Below are positions 54,940 to 63,749 of a DNA stretch of 64,000 nt, piece after piece. Source of the DNA: Pseudobutyrivibrio ruminis (GTDB lineage Bacteria > Bacillota > Clostridia > Lachnospirales > Lachnospiraceae); NCBI GenBank assembly GCA_015057315.1, contig SVER01000005.1, positions 62,001 through 126,000 of the forward strand. The letters are read 5' to 3'. Made by a program: the position numbers and the translations under genes. The notes under the pieces are model-generated. The model had not been told where the DNA came from, did not search any database, and saw nothing but the letters and a program-made list of their open reading frames with translations. The first letter of the stretch is position 1. Every line of letters starts with the position of its first letter.

Positions 54940-55395
54940 TTAATCAAAGCTAATAACGGCTTCAAGCATCTGTACAAATTTCTCAAGCCCTATCTTATCA
55001 TCCTCTGAGAATCTATCAAGCTTAGGGCTATCAATATCCAGTACACCAACTACCTTTCCATCCTTGTGAATTGGCACTACTATCTCAGAATTAGATGCCG
55101 AGTCGCATGCAATGTGCCCTGGAAACTCATGTACATTAGGAACTACAAGTGTCTCATCATTTCCTGCTGCAGTACCGCATACACCCTTGCCAAGTGCAAT
55201 CCTAATACAAGCCACCTTACCCTGAAATGGTCCAAGAAGTAGCGAACCCTTATTCATCAGATAAAAGCCTGCCCAGTTCAAATCATCCATCGCATCATAA
55301 ATAATTGCCGATGCGTTTGAAAGCACTGGAATGTAGTTTGGCTCATCCTCTGCTAGTGCCTTTATCTGTTCTGCTAGTAAATTATAATCTGTCAT
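54940..55395 (-). CDS. Free methionine-(R)-sulfoxide reductase (GAF domain)
   Basis: A 151-residue single GAF domain of the fRMsr family. The conserved cysteines are present in VACIRIALGKGVCGTAA and HIACDSASNSEIVVPI, which with FYLMNKGSLLLGPFQG distinguish it from ordinary cyclic-nucleotide GAF domains. Reduces free Met-R-sulfoxide in the cytoplasm, an oxidative-damage repair role. Ribosome site GGAGGG. Follows the small Cys-containing gene by 8 bp. Confidence 0.9.
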   Translation of the reverse strand: MTDYNLLAEQIKALAEDEPNYIPVLSNASAIIYDAMDDLNWAGFYLMNKGSLLLGPFQGKVACIRIALGKGVCGTAAGNDETLVVPNVHEFPGHIACDSASNSEIVVPIHKDGKVVGVLDIDSPKLDRFSEDDKIGLEKFVQMLEAVISFD

Positions 55396-55403
55396 TTTCC
55401 CTC

Positions 55404-55634
55404 CTACATTACACAGCTTCTGCCGTCTCGGCCTTCCATGTTTTCGTCCTTTACATATCTGGCGTTGAACTCCATGTTAATCTCACGAAGCTCCTTCTTG
55501 CCTTCAATATAATCATCATACATCTCAGCTAAGCCTGCCATGCAACCATCACAGTTTGCCTCGATATTTCCAAGAGATTCCTTTACAATCTGCTCTCTTT
55601 CTTCTTTTGTTGTGTCTTTAATTAAATATGACAT
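55404..55634 (-). CDS. Small conserved protein of unknown function
   Basis: 76 residues from ATG 55634 (after GGAGATATATT; the track start at 55682 has no site). Contains CDGCMAGLAEMYDDYIEGKKELREIN and ends with RSCVM. No named domain recognised; three cysteines and many Glu/Lys. Probably cytoplasmic; likely co-transcribed with the reductase gene. Confidence 0.7.
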   Translation of the reverse strand: MSYLIKDTTKEEREQIVKESLGNIEANCDGCMAGLAEMYDDYIEGKKELREINMEFNARYVKDENMEGRDGRSCVM

Positions 55635-55726
55635 AATATATCTCCATTGAATAAAACTATATTTTGTCCAATTATACATCATTTACAGGAAAAGAGCCAG
55701 AGAGTAGCATCTCTGGCTCAAATATT

Positions 55727-56038
55727 CTAAAGGTATTTAACAGCAGTTCCGTAGGCCATAACCTCTGCTGCGCCCTGCATTACAGATGATGATGCATATC
55801 TTATTCCTACAATAGCATCAGCTCCAAGCTGTTCAGCCTCATCCACCATTCTTTTAGTGGCAATCTGTCTTGCCTCAACCAGCATGTCAGTGTAGCCTTT
55901 GATTTCTCCACCAACAAGTGTCTTCATACCTGCCATAAAATCTTTACCAAAATTTTTTGACTGGACGATTGTTCCTTTTACTACTCCAATCACCTCAAAA
56001 TTCTGACCTGGGATTGTTTCAATACTTACGAGCTTCAT
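55727..56038 (-). CDS. YbjQ family protein (DUF74)
   Basis: 103 residues: IPGQNFEVIGVVKGTIVQSKNFGKDFMAGMKTLVGGEIKGYTDMLVEARQIATKRMVDEAEQLGADAIVGIRY is a full-length YbjQ domain. The family forms pentamers of unknown function and was once called heavy-metal binding. Ribosome site AAGGAGGAG. Overlaps the upstream merR-like gene by 20 bp. Confidence 0.93.
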   Translation of the reverse strand: MKLVSIETIPGQNFEVIGVVKGTIVQSKNFGKDFMAGMKTLVGGEIKGYTDMLVEARQIATKRMVDEAEQLGADAIVGIRYASSSVMQGAAEVMAYGTAVKYL

Positions 56039-56663
56039 ATATTTCTCCTCCTTCTATTTCCTTTAATCTTTGTTTAAGTGCAATAACTGTTCCAACAATC
56101 ATGGCACCAAAAAGCACAACAATAATAGCAATAAATCCAATTGGTGTATCTGGGTCACTCATAGCTGTCAGGCAGATAAAAATAATCATTGCCAAAAAGA
56201 ATACTATACTAACAACTGCTGCAATAATAGGCCCCTGCTTACTTTTCTTTATATCAGTTTTGTTTACATCCATAAACCTAATGCCTCCCTTCTCAAGCTT
56301 TTTCATTTCCTCAAGATACGATTCAGCCTGTAGATTATCAAAGTTAACATCTGCTTCAATCATTTCTCTGCACATTTCCTTCATCACATCCAGCTCCTGC
56401 TGTCTATGTGTAAAATGAGAAATATGTCTATCAAGACAATCCATCATAGAGACTTCGCCAATTTCCAATTTTCTAATTTCTTCTATTGGAACATCCAAAC
56501 TTCTAAGTAGCTTTATCTTGTTTAAAAGCTCCACATCCTTTAAAGAATATTCTCTATATCCATTGTCTCTATTTCTCTCAGGACTAATAAGCCCCTGCTC
56601 CTCATAAAAGCGGATATTCTTTTTTGTAATCCCAACTAGTTCTTCTACTTGATTAATCTTCAT
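56019..56663 (-). CDS. MerR-family regulator with two C-terminal membrane helices
   Basis: A 214-residue protein. The N-terminal MerR winged helix (MKINQVEELVGITKKNIRFYEEQGLISPERNRDNGYREY) and dimer coiled coil are followed by two hydrophobic segments (about 140-163 and 170-193). Membrane-attached MerR proteins with such tails are seen in Clostridia; the signal is unknown. Coupled to the YbjQ gene by overlap. The five-hairpin array lies directly upstream. Confidence 0.85.
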   Translation of the reverse strand: MKINQVEELVGITKKNIRFYEEQGLISPERNRDNGYREYSLKDVELLNKIKLLRSLDVPIEEIRKLEIGEVSMMDCLDRHISHFTHRQQELDVMKEMCREMIEADVNFDNLQAESYLEEMKKLEKGGIRFMDVNKTDIKKSKQGPIIAAVVSIVFFLAMIIFICLTAMSDPDTPIGFIAIIVVLFGAMIVGTVIALKQRLKEIEGGEIYEARKY

Positions 56664-56681
56664 GCTGTCTCCACTTGCCTG

Positions 56682-56930
56682 TTACTACCTGTAGCTCATT
56701 TTGCTTCTCAGATAGTAGTCTATTTCTGTCGCACTACTACCTGTAGCTCCATTTTCCTTCTTAGGTAGTAGTCTTTTTCTTTGCTGCTACTACCTATAAG
56801 ACATTTTTCCTTCTCAGATAGTAGTCTTTTTCTTTGCCACTACTACCTATAAGACATTTTTCCTTTTCAGGTAGTAATCTCTCTCTTTGCCACTACTACC
56901 TGTAGCACATTTTTCCCTCTCAGATAGTAG
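56682..56930 (-). repeat. Tandem array of five hairpins, 52-53-bp period
   Basis: Five units begin with TACTACCT at 56683, 56735, 56788, 56841 and 56894. Each has a second arm AGRTAGTA about 20 nt later, giving arm-spacer-arm-linker. The last unit overlaps the hydrolase stop codon. On the minus-strand RNA all arms pair with G-U wobbles; on plus RNA four units have a C-A mismatch. Length 52-53 is not a multiple of three and it is not coding. No CRISPR-like spacers. Confidence 0.92.
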
Positions 56931-57741
56931 CTTCTCCTAAAAACTCAGTGATTAACCTATTAATTTCCTCTGGCTTGTCGGTGTTTGCATTATGACCTGC
57001 ACCTTCAATCCAGTGAATTGGCAATCCTGTCTTAGCATGCCAAGCTCTGTTGTATCTTTTAGTGGAGCCTGCCATATCCTTGGTGCCGCATATAAGCATT
57101 GCAGGACATGTAATCTCATAAGGTAGCTCTGCTTCAATAGCCTCTACCAAAATCCTGTAGCCGCCGCCTGCAAGACTTGAATATCTTTCCTGGTCACCAT
57201 CATAGGTCATCATGAACTCTCTCATTAAGGCACGTCCGTATTCAGTAGTTGCCACCCCATTTGTACCCTGTCTCAATAGTGTCTTCCAAGGATAATAGCG
57301 ATACACAGGAGTCATTCTATGAAGTAGCCACAGCTCAATTCCTGTATAGTACTGTCTTTGCAATGGAGCCGAATCAATGGATACAAACCCAACAGCCTTA
57401 TTAGGAAATAACTGCATAAACATTTGGCCCAAATATCCACCCATGGACTGTCCAATAATAACAGGCTTGTCAAAACCATTCTCCAAAAGAATTTCATTTA
57501 GCCATGTAGCTTTATCTGCCAGAGAAAAATCCATATCAAAAGGATAAGAAACAGCATGTGCCGGCGCATCCCATACAAAAACAGGATACTTACCTTCAAA
57601 ATATTCAATCTGCTTGTCAAATAATCTATGATCCGCAGTTAGCCCCGGTAAAAACACCAGCTGCTTGTCCTGATTCGTTCCATCAGGATTAATCCAATAA
57701 TGAATTTGTCCACACCTTGTGCTATAAATCTTCTCTAACAT
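56920..57741 (-). CDS. Alpha/beta hydrolase
   Basis: A 273-residue hydrolase. Nucleophile Ser in IGQSMGGYLGQMF (about 96), Asp near MLICGTKDMAG and His in IEGAGHNANTDKPEEIN; oxyanion region FLPGLTADHRLFDKQIEYF. Cytoplasmic; substrate unknown, resembling general lipase/peptidase-like esterases of Firmicutes. Overlaps the upstream YhfC gene by 20 bp. Its stop lies within the last unit of the hairpin array. Confidence 0.9.
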   Translation of the reverse strand: MLEKIYSTRCGQIHYWINPDGTNQDKQLVFLPGLTADHRLFDKQIEYFEGKYPVFVWDAPAHAVSYPFDMDFSLADKATWLNEILLENGFDKPVIIGQSMGGYLGQMFMQLFPNKAVGFVSIDSAPLQRQYYTGIELWLLHRMTPVYRYYPWKTLLRQGTNGVATTEYGRALMREFMMTYDGDQERYSSLAGGGYRILVEAIEAELPYEITCPAMLICGTKDMAGSTKRYNRAWHAKTGLPIHWIEGAGHNANTDKPEEINRLITEFLGEATI

Positions 57742-58528
57742 AAGATTCTGTCTCCATATCCTTTGAATACATCCTATATACTAAAGCTGCAAGGATAAAT
57801 ACAATCACTAATAACACAATTTCTAACACTAAGCTTGAAGTATATCCAGCCAAAAGTACTGTTATAAAGTCTAAGCCTGCATGAAGTGCAATGGCTAAAA
57901 ACAGTAACTGCAACTTTTTGCCCTTCACTGCCTTATAAACTATATAGGATAGACAGATATGTAAAGTGATTGCAACAACTCTCTCAACCCCTGCCAAATA
58001 AAAATCTAATGAGCTAGTCGTCCAAAGTAAGGAAACCTGTTTTAAGGTTTGAGCCTTTACCTCATCATCAAGTGAAGCTAACATTGGTTCAAAGCTTCCT
58101 GTATTAATCATTATTGATGTAATCAGATTTGAAATTGATGTTAAGCCTACAATGATAATAGCCTCTATTCCGCCGTGACCAACGCCATACATTAATGCAT
58201 TAAGTTTATTGAGTTCCTTCTTTTTAAAGAGATTCATGGATGTGAAGCGCCCCAGCTCTTCAAACACACCTGCTGCAAGTCCACCATAAACAGCCTTCAC
58301 TAAAAGATTTCCTGTTAATGCTTCACCAAATTGTTTAATCATAACAACATGAAGACATTGCTCTAACACAAGTGCGAAGATAATAAATGTAGCAGCTCCA
58401 ATCCCAAACCAAAGCATGTCTGCCTTTAGTTTAAGAAATGCATAAACCATAAGTCCCATTGGAAGCCCAACTGCCACTATAAAAGCAAAGCACATTCCTA
58501 TAATTGATAATGCAGGTACTGTTCCCAT
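57722..58528 (-). CDS. YhfC family membrane protein (putative CAAX-type protease)
   Basis: 268 residues from ATG 58528 (after AAAGGAGG; the track start at 58615 is in the leader). Seven or so hydrophobic segments; the FEELGRFTSMNLFKKK and GHGGIEAIIIVG motifs with LHAGLDF are the YhfC/glutamyl-endopeptidase-like metal-site pattern. Membrane protein; function undefined. Starts an operon with the hydrolase. Confidence 0.88.
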   Translation of the reverse strand: MGTVPALSIIGMCFAFIVAVGLPMGLMVYAFLKLKADMLWFGIGAATFIIFALVLEQCLHVVMIKQFGEALTGNLLVKAVYGGLAAGVFEELGRFTSMNLFKKKELNKLNALMYGVGHGGIEAIIIVGLTSISNLITSIMINTGSFEPMLASLDDEVKAQTLKQVSLLWTTSSLDFYLAGVERVVAITLHICLSYIVYKAVKGKKLQLLFLAIALHAGLDFITVLLAGYTSSLVLEIVLLVIVFILAALVYRMYSKDMETESYVREDL

Positions 58529-58683
58529 AACAGCCTCCTTTAAAAGAATTAGTTTTAAGACTTGGCCTTGTCTATGCCTTGAATATAAACCTTCCATAAG
58601 GTGGAAGGTCAACATAATTTTTTAATTTATAAATAATCTACAATTCTTTTAAAGTATACCATAATCTATATAAGATTTTTAGA

Positions 58684-58827
58684 TATGCATCCCTTAAAGA
58701 TTAAATAGTTTTTGGGATGCATAATGAATCATAGCCATGCATCCTATTAAAAAAAAATTGACTCTTGGGATGCATGTAGAATAAAAAAAATGCATCCCTC
58801 CCAACAAAATTGTCTTTAGGGATGCAT
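58684..58827. repeat. Tandem array of three hairpins, 53-bp period
   Basis: Arms ATGCATCCC/GGGATGCAT start at 58684 (10-bp perfect with flanking T/A), 58737 and 58790; the spacing is exactly 53 twice. The three loops differ in sequence. The array is between the flavodoxin stop (58860) and the yhfC leader and fills most of the 58529-58859 gap; the rest of that gap holds a 7-bp hairpin at 58589-58609 and no gene. Confidence 0.92.
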
Positions 58828-58859
58828 TTTAGCATTTCACTAACCACCATAAAGCTCAA

Positions 58860-59255
58860 TTAGCAAGAAATCATCTTCTTTGCAAAAGCCTCTGCCTCAG
58901 CCATCTGTTTTTCATTTGGCTTATTCTTAGCATAGCAGGTCTCTTCAGCTACTTCTATGCCCTTTTCCTTAAGAGCATTCTTAATTAAATCAATAGAGTG
59001 CTTTGAAATCCAAGATGTTGAAAATACAACAGCCTTCTTTACCTTGCTGCCATCTAATTCAGACAAAAACTTATTCAAACGCTTATCTAAGCCATAAGCA
59101 TATAAAGCTCCGCCAATGAATAAAACATCAATATCTTCTGTAATCTTGGCGCTGTCCTCATCCACAGAAATAGGAATAACACCAGCACCTTTTCCAATAG
59201 CCTCTGCAAGAAGCTTTGTATTTCCTGATTTTGAATAATATCTAACTGCTACCAT
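58860..59255 (-). CDS. Flavodoxin-like protein
   Basis: A 131-residue FMN-binding protein with the phosphate loop YYSKSGNTKLLAEAIG and aromatic FMN loop FIGGALYAYGLD. Small electron carrier or stress-related flavodoxin; the partner is unknown. Ribosome site GGAGGTAAATT; own promoter. Confidence 0.9.
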   Translation of the reverse strand: MVAVRYYSKSGNTKLLAEAIGKGAGVIPISVDEDSAKITEDIDVLFIGGALYAYGLDKRLNKFLSELDGSKVKKAVVFSTSWISKHSIDLIKNALKEKGIEVAEETCYAKNKPNEKQMAEAEAFAKKMISC

Positions 59256-59318
59256 AATTTACCTCCTGAATCATAATCGATTTTATATACTATTTAATTG
59301 TACGCAATTTATATTGTT

Positions 59319-59347
59319 AATATACATCTCCACTACCTCTATGTCAA
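59319..59347 (-). promoter_or_regulatory. Flavodoxin gene promoter
   Basis: TTGACA (59347-59342), 17-bp spacer, TATATT (59324-59319). Confidence 0.75.
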
Positions 59348-59356
59348 GCAATAATA

Positions 59357-59398
59357 GTAAAAAAGCTATCCTGCATCTATTAAATGCAAGATAGCTTT
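59357..59398 (-). terminator. Intrinsic terminator of carB
   Basis: AAAGCTATC...GATAGCTTT with GCAT/ATGC inner pairs, then TTTTTT on the minus strand; the -35 of the flavodoxin promoter begins about 10 bp later. Confidence 0.88.
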
Positions 59399-59414
59399 AA
59401 ATCACTAATTATAT

Positions 59415-62400
59415 TTAGATTGTTGCTACATCCACAAGAGTGTATTCAGTAGTTGCTGATTCCAGTGATGTTGCAAGAGCAACGGCGGTATCCATAGCAG
59501 TAATACAGTTGATGCCTGTCTCGATAGCATTTCTTCTAATCAAGAAACCATCACGGGTCTTATCGCCGTGGCCCTGAGTAGGTGTGTCAATTACAAGGTC
59601 GATTTTGTGTCCTAAAATAAGGTCCATTACGTTTGGAGATTCCTGTGTAATCTTGTTAACCTGTCTTGCTTCTACGCCACCATCCTGCAAATACTTTGCT
59701 GTAGAGCGTGTTGCGTAGATTGTATAGCCAAGCTTTTCAAATCTCTTGGCAACCTCAAGTGCCTCTGGCTTATCAGCATCCTTTACTGTGATAATCATCT
59801 GCTTATGCTTTGGAAGAACAACTCCTGCACCAAGGAATGCTTTGTAAAGAGCTTCCTCAAAGGTCTTTGCAATACCAAGGCATTCACCAGTAGATTTCAT
59901 TTCAGGACCAAGGCTGATTTCAGCACCTCTTAGTTTTTCAAATGAGAATACTGGCATCTTGATTGCTATATAATCTGCCTCAGGCTGAAGACCTGGCTTA
60001 TATCCCATCTCGGTAATCTTGTGACCAAGTATTGCCTTAGCTGCAAGGTCAACAATTGGAATACCTGTTACCTTACTGATATATGGTACTGTACGAGAGC
60101 TTCGTGGGTTTACCTCGATTACGTACACCTCTCCATCCATCGCGATGAACTGGATGTTAATCATTCCAAGTACGTGAAGTGCCTTTGCAAGTCGCTCTGT
60201 ATAATCTACAATCTTGTCCTTAATATCCTGAGTGATGGTATGAGCAGGATATACACTGATACTATCACCTGAATGGATACCAGTTCTTTCAATATGCTCC
60301 ATGATACCAGGGATTAAGATATTCTCTCCATCACAGATGGCATCTACCTCAATCTCCTTACCCTGCAAATACTTATCTACAAGGATTGGGTGGTCCTGAG
60401 CAATCTGATTGATGATATCCATAAACTTCTCAATCTCATCATCATTAAAGGCAATCTGCATTCCCTGACCACCTAGTACATAGGATGGGCGAACCAATAC
60501 AGGGTAGCCAAGGCGATTTGCAACTTCCTTTGCTTCCTCTGCTGTAAATACTGTTCCGCCTGCTGCACGAGGAATCTGTGTCTGCTCTAAGATTTCATCG
60601 AAGAGCTCTCTATCCTCTGCTGCATCTACATCCTCTGCCTTTGTACCAAGGATTGGCACACCGATTTTCATAAGATGCTCTGTAAGCTTGATGGCTGTCT
60701 GGCCACCGAACTGTACAATAGCTCCGTCTGGCTTTTCAAGATTTACGATTGATTCAACATCCTCATTTGTAAGAGGCTCGAAGTAAAGCTTGTCAGCAAT
60801 ATCAAAGTCTGTTGAAACTGTCTCAGGGTTGTTGTTAACAATGACTGTCTCCCAGCCTTCCTTTGCAAATGCCCATGTAGCATGAACTGAACAATAATCA
60901 AACTCAACACCCTGTCCGATTCTGATTGGCCCAGAACCAAGAACAAGTACCTTCTTTTTACCTTCAGTCTTAACAGCCTCGTTTTCGCTGCCGTACACAC
61001 TGTAGTAGTAAGGTGTCATGGCATCAAACTCTGCTGCGCAGGTATCAACCATCTTGTATGCTGCAACGATGCCGTTGTCGTAACGCATCTTTCTAACTTC
61101 TTCCTCTGTCATCTTGCCATTTAAGTGAGCGATGACGCTATCTGGGAATTCGATTCTCTTTGCTTCCTTAAGAAGGTCTACTGTAAGCTCCTCCTGCTGA
61201 AGTCTAAGCTCCATTTCAACAAGAATCTTAATCTTATCAATGAACCACATATCAATCTTTGTGATTTCATGTATTGTCTCGTAAGATGTACCACGTCTAA
61301 GTGCTTCTGCGATGCAGTAGATTCTTCTATCATCAACTACCGTAAGTGCTTCCTCAAGCTCTGCATCTGTCATGTCGCAGAAGTCGTAGCTTAAAAGAGA
61401 ATCCACATGCTGCTCCAATGAGCGGATAGCCTTCATCAATGCACCTTCGAAATTGTTGCAGATAGACATTACCTCGCCAGTAGCCTTCATCTGGGTAGTA
61501 AGCTTACGCTGCGCTGTGATGAACTTATCAAATGGAAGTCTTGGAATCTTTACTACGCAGTAATCAAGCATTGGCTCAAATGATGCATAAGTCTTCTTTG
61601 TAATAGCATTTGGAATCTCATCAAGTGTATATCCAAGTGCAATCTTTGCAGCAACCTTTGCAATAGGATAACCTGTTGCCTTTGATGCTAATGCTGATGA
61701 ACGAGATACTCTAGGATTTACCTCGATTACACAATACTCAAAGCTTTCTGGGTGAAGTGCATACTGTACGTTACATCCACCTGTAATACCAAGCTCATCT
61801 ATAATGCGAAGTGCAGATGTACGAAGCATCTGGTATTCCTTATCTCCAAGTGTCTGTGAAGGAGCAACTACGATTGAGTCACCTGTATGTACACCAACAG
61901 GGTCGATGTTTTCCATGTTACAAACAGTGATGCAGTTGCCGTTAGCATCTCGCATTACCTCGTACTCGATTTCCTTCCAACCAGCTATACATCTTTCAAC
62001 AAGTACCTCATGAACACGTGAAAGGCGAAGTCCGTTAGTTAGGATTTCTACAAGCTCTTGCTGATTGTTTGCAATACCACCACCAGAACCACCAAGTGTG
62101 TATGCAGGACGAAGTACTACTGGATAGCCGATTGTATTTGTAAACTTAATACCATCCTCAACTGTATTTACTACAAGGGATGCTGCCACAGGCTCCCCAA
62201 GCTTTTCCATGGTGTCCTTAAATGCCTGTCTATCCTCAGCTCTAAAGATTGTCTCTGCAGTAGTACCAATTAGCTTAACACCCTGCTCATCTAAGAAGCC
62301 GCTTTCTGCAAGCTCCATACCAAGGTTAAGTCCAGCCTGACCTCCAAGTGTTGGAAGCAGTGAATCTGGCTTTTCCTTAATAATAATCTGCTTTAAAACA

Positions 62401-62615
62401 TCTACTGTAAGTGGCTCGATGTAAACCTCATCAGCAATCTCCTTATCAGTCATGATTGTTGCAGGGTTAGAGTTTACAAGACAAACCTCTATCCCCTCTT
62501 CCTTAAGGGAACGACAAGCCTGAGTTCCAGCATAATCAAACTCTGCTGCCTGTCCAATGACGATAGGGCCAGAGCCAATCACCATTACTTTCTTAATGTC
62601 ACTTCTCTTTGGCAT
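59415..62615 (-). CDS. carB: Carbamoyl-phosphate synthase large subunit
   Basis: A 1066-residue enzyme with two ATP-grasp halves (first: GSGPIVIGQAAEFDYAGTQACRSLKEEG and ALHPESFEYCVIEVNPRVSRSSALASKATG; second: GSGPIRIGQGVEFDYCSVHATWAF and VYVIEVNPRSSRTVPYISKVTG) and a C-terminal MGS-like allosteric domain (about 935-1066). Makes carbamoyl phosphate for arginine and pyrimidines. Coupled to carA (TAATG). Normal length. Confidence 0.98.
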   Translation of the reverse strand: MPKRSDIKKVMVIGSGPIVIGQAAEFDYAGTQACRSLKEEGIEVCLVNSNPATIMTDKEIADEVYIEPLTVDVLKQIIIKEKPDSLLPTLGGQAGLNLGMELAESGFLDEQGVKLIGTTAETIFRAEDRQAFKDTMEKLGEPVAASLVVNTVEDGIKFTNTIGYPVVLRPAYTLGGSGGGIANNQQELVEILTNGLRLSRVHEVLVERCIAGWKEIEYEVMRDANGNCITVCNMENIDPVGVHTGDSIVVAPSQTLGDKEYQMLRTSALRIIDELGITGGCNVQYALHPESFEYCVIEVNPRVSRSSALASKATGYPIAKVAAKIALGYTLDEIPNAITKKTYASFEPMLDYCVVKIPRLPFDKFITAQRKLTTQMKATGEVMSICNNFEGALMKAIRSLEQHVDSLLSYDFCDMTDAELEEALTVVDDRRIYCIAEALRRGTSYETIHEITKIDMWFIDKIKILVEMELRLQQEELTVDLLKEAKRIEFPDSVIAHLNGKMTEEEVRKMRYDNGIVAAYKMVDTCAAEFDAMTPYYYSVYGSENEAVKTEGKKKVLVLGSGPIRIGQGVEFDYCSVHATWAFAKEGWETVIVNNNPETVSTDFDIADKLYFEPLTNEDVESIVNLEKPDGAIVQFGGQTAIKLTEHLMKIGVPILGTKAEDVDAAEDRELFDEILEQTQIPRAAGGTVFTAEEAKEVANRLGYPVLVRPSYVLGGQGMQIAFNDDEIEKFMDIINQIAQDHPILVDKYLQGKEIEVDAICDGENILIPGIMEHIERTGIHSGDSISVYPAHTITQDIKDKIVDYTERLAKALHVLGMINIQFIAMDGEVYVIEVNPRSSRTVPYISKVTGIPIVDLAAKAILGHKITEMGYKPGLQPEADYIAIKMPVFSFEKLRGAEISLGPEMKSTGECLGIAKTFEEALYKAFLGAGVVLPKHKQMIITVKDADKPEALEVAKRFEKLGYTIYATRSTAKYLQDGGVEARQVNKITQESPNVMDLILGHKIDLVIDTPTQGHGDKTRDGFLIRRNAIETGINCITAMDTAVALATSLESATTEYTLVDVATI

Positions 62616-63685
62616 TACTGCTCTCCTCCCATCATCTTAATAAATCTATCAAACAAATATCCGCTGTCCTGTGGTCCTGGGCAAGCCTCAGGATGGAACT
62701 GAACAGTGAAGATGTTCTTTCCTGTGTATTTCAATCCTTCATTTGTACCATCGTTTACATTAACAAATGCTGGTACTGCAATCTTTTCATCAAGTCCGTC
62801 TGTATCAACTACATAACCGTGGTTTTGAGATGAAATATATACTTTGCCAGTCTCCAAATCCTTTACAGGATGATTGCCACCTCTGTGGCCATATTTTAGC
62901 TTATGTGTATCAAGACCATTTGCAAGCGCCATTAGCTGATGTCCAAGGCAGATTGCAAAAATTGGCACATCTGATTCATAAAGCTTCTTAACCTCATCAA
63001 TGATAGGACCGCAATCCTTTGGATCTCCAGGTCCGTTTGAAAGCATAATTCCGTCTGGATTTCCTGCTAAAATTTCCTTAGCTTTTGTATGTGCTGGATA
63101 AATAGTTACCTCACACCCTCTATCATTTAATGATTTTGCGATATTGCGCTTTGCACCAAAATCTAAAAGTGCAACCTTCTTACCATTTCCCTTAAGCACA
63201 GATTTTTCATGGCATGTAACCTTTGAAACAACATCACCTGTTGCATAAGCTGCAAGCTTTGGCTTAATCTCTTCAAAGTTGAAATGCTCATTTGTTGTAA
63301 TCATACCATTCATAGTTCCACGGTCCCTAAGGATTTTAGTAAGCGCACGTGTATCAATACCAGAAATGCCAGTGATGTTATGCTTTACTAAGAAATCCTG
63401 AATAGTTCCCTTGCATCTGAAATTTGATGGAATTCTGCTAAGCTCTCTTACAATAAATCCATCTGGCCAAGGTCTACCGCTTTCCATATCATCTGTAATT
63501 CCATAGTTACCAATAAGTGGATATGTCATACACACTGCCTGTCCTGCATAGGAAGGGTCTGTGAGCACTTCTAGGTAACCTGTCATAGAAGTATTGAAAA
63601 CTATTTCGCTTATAACTTCTCTTGTTGACCCTATGCTAGTTCCTTCAAAAACTGTCCCATCTTCCAAAATTAAAAATGCTTTCAT
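62615..63685 (-). CDS. carA: Carbamoyl-phosphate synthase small subunit
   Basis: A 356-residue amidotransferase subunit. Small-chain N-terminal domain (AFLILEDGTVFEGTSIGS, MTGYLEVLTDPSYAGQ) and class I GATase with Cys in FAICLGHQLMALA and His-Glu in VQFHPEACPGPQDSGYLF. Feeds ammonia to CarB. Ribosome site AGAGGAAAG. No clear promoter or pyrimidine attenuator in the 64-bp gap to purL. Confidence 0.98.
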   Translation of the reverse strand: MKAFLILEDGTVFEGTSIGSTREVISEIVFNTSMTGYLEVLTDPSYAGQAVCMTYPLIGNYGITDDMESGRPWPDGFIVRELSRIPSNFRCKGTIQDFLVKHNITGISGIDTRALTKILRDRGTMNGMITTNEHFNFEEIKPKLAAYATGDVVSKVTCHEKSVLKGNGKKVALLDFGAKRNIAKSLNDRGCEVTIYPAHTKAKEILAGNPDGIMLSNGPGDPKDCGPIIDEVKKLYESDVPIFAICLGHQLMALANGLDTHKLKYGHRGGNHPVKDLETGKVYISSQNHGYVVDTDGLDEKIAVPAFVNVNDGTNEGLKYTGKNIFTVQFHPEACPGPQDSGYLFDRFIKMMGGEQ

Positions 63686-63712
63686 CTTTCCTCTTTTCTA
63701 CCCTTTTTATTA

Positions 63713-63745
63713 AAACTCCAAGGTAGTAAATTTACCTTGGAGTTT
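63713..63745. terminator. Hairpin between purL and carA
   Basis: AAACTCCAAGGTA/TACCTTGGAGTTT, 13 perfect pairs with a short loop; T-rich flanks on both strands. Likely the purL terminator. Confidence 0.8.
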
Positions 63746-63749
63746 GTTT

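Noticed and set aside
56682-56930. CRISPR array
   Set aside because: Units are themselves inverted repeats, the inter-arm sequences are also similar between units, and there is no cas gene.
63686-63749. Pyrimidine (PyrR) attenuator before carAB
   Set aside because: Only a purL-type terminator hairpin is seen; no PyrR-binding loop or antiterminator alternative.
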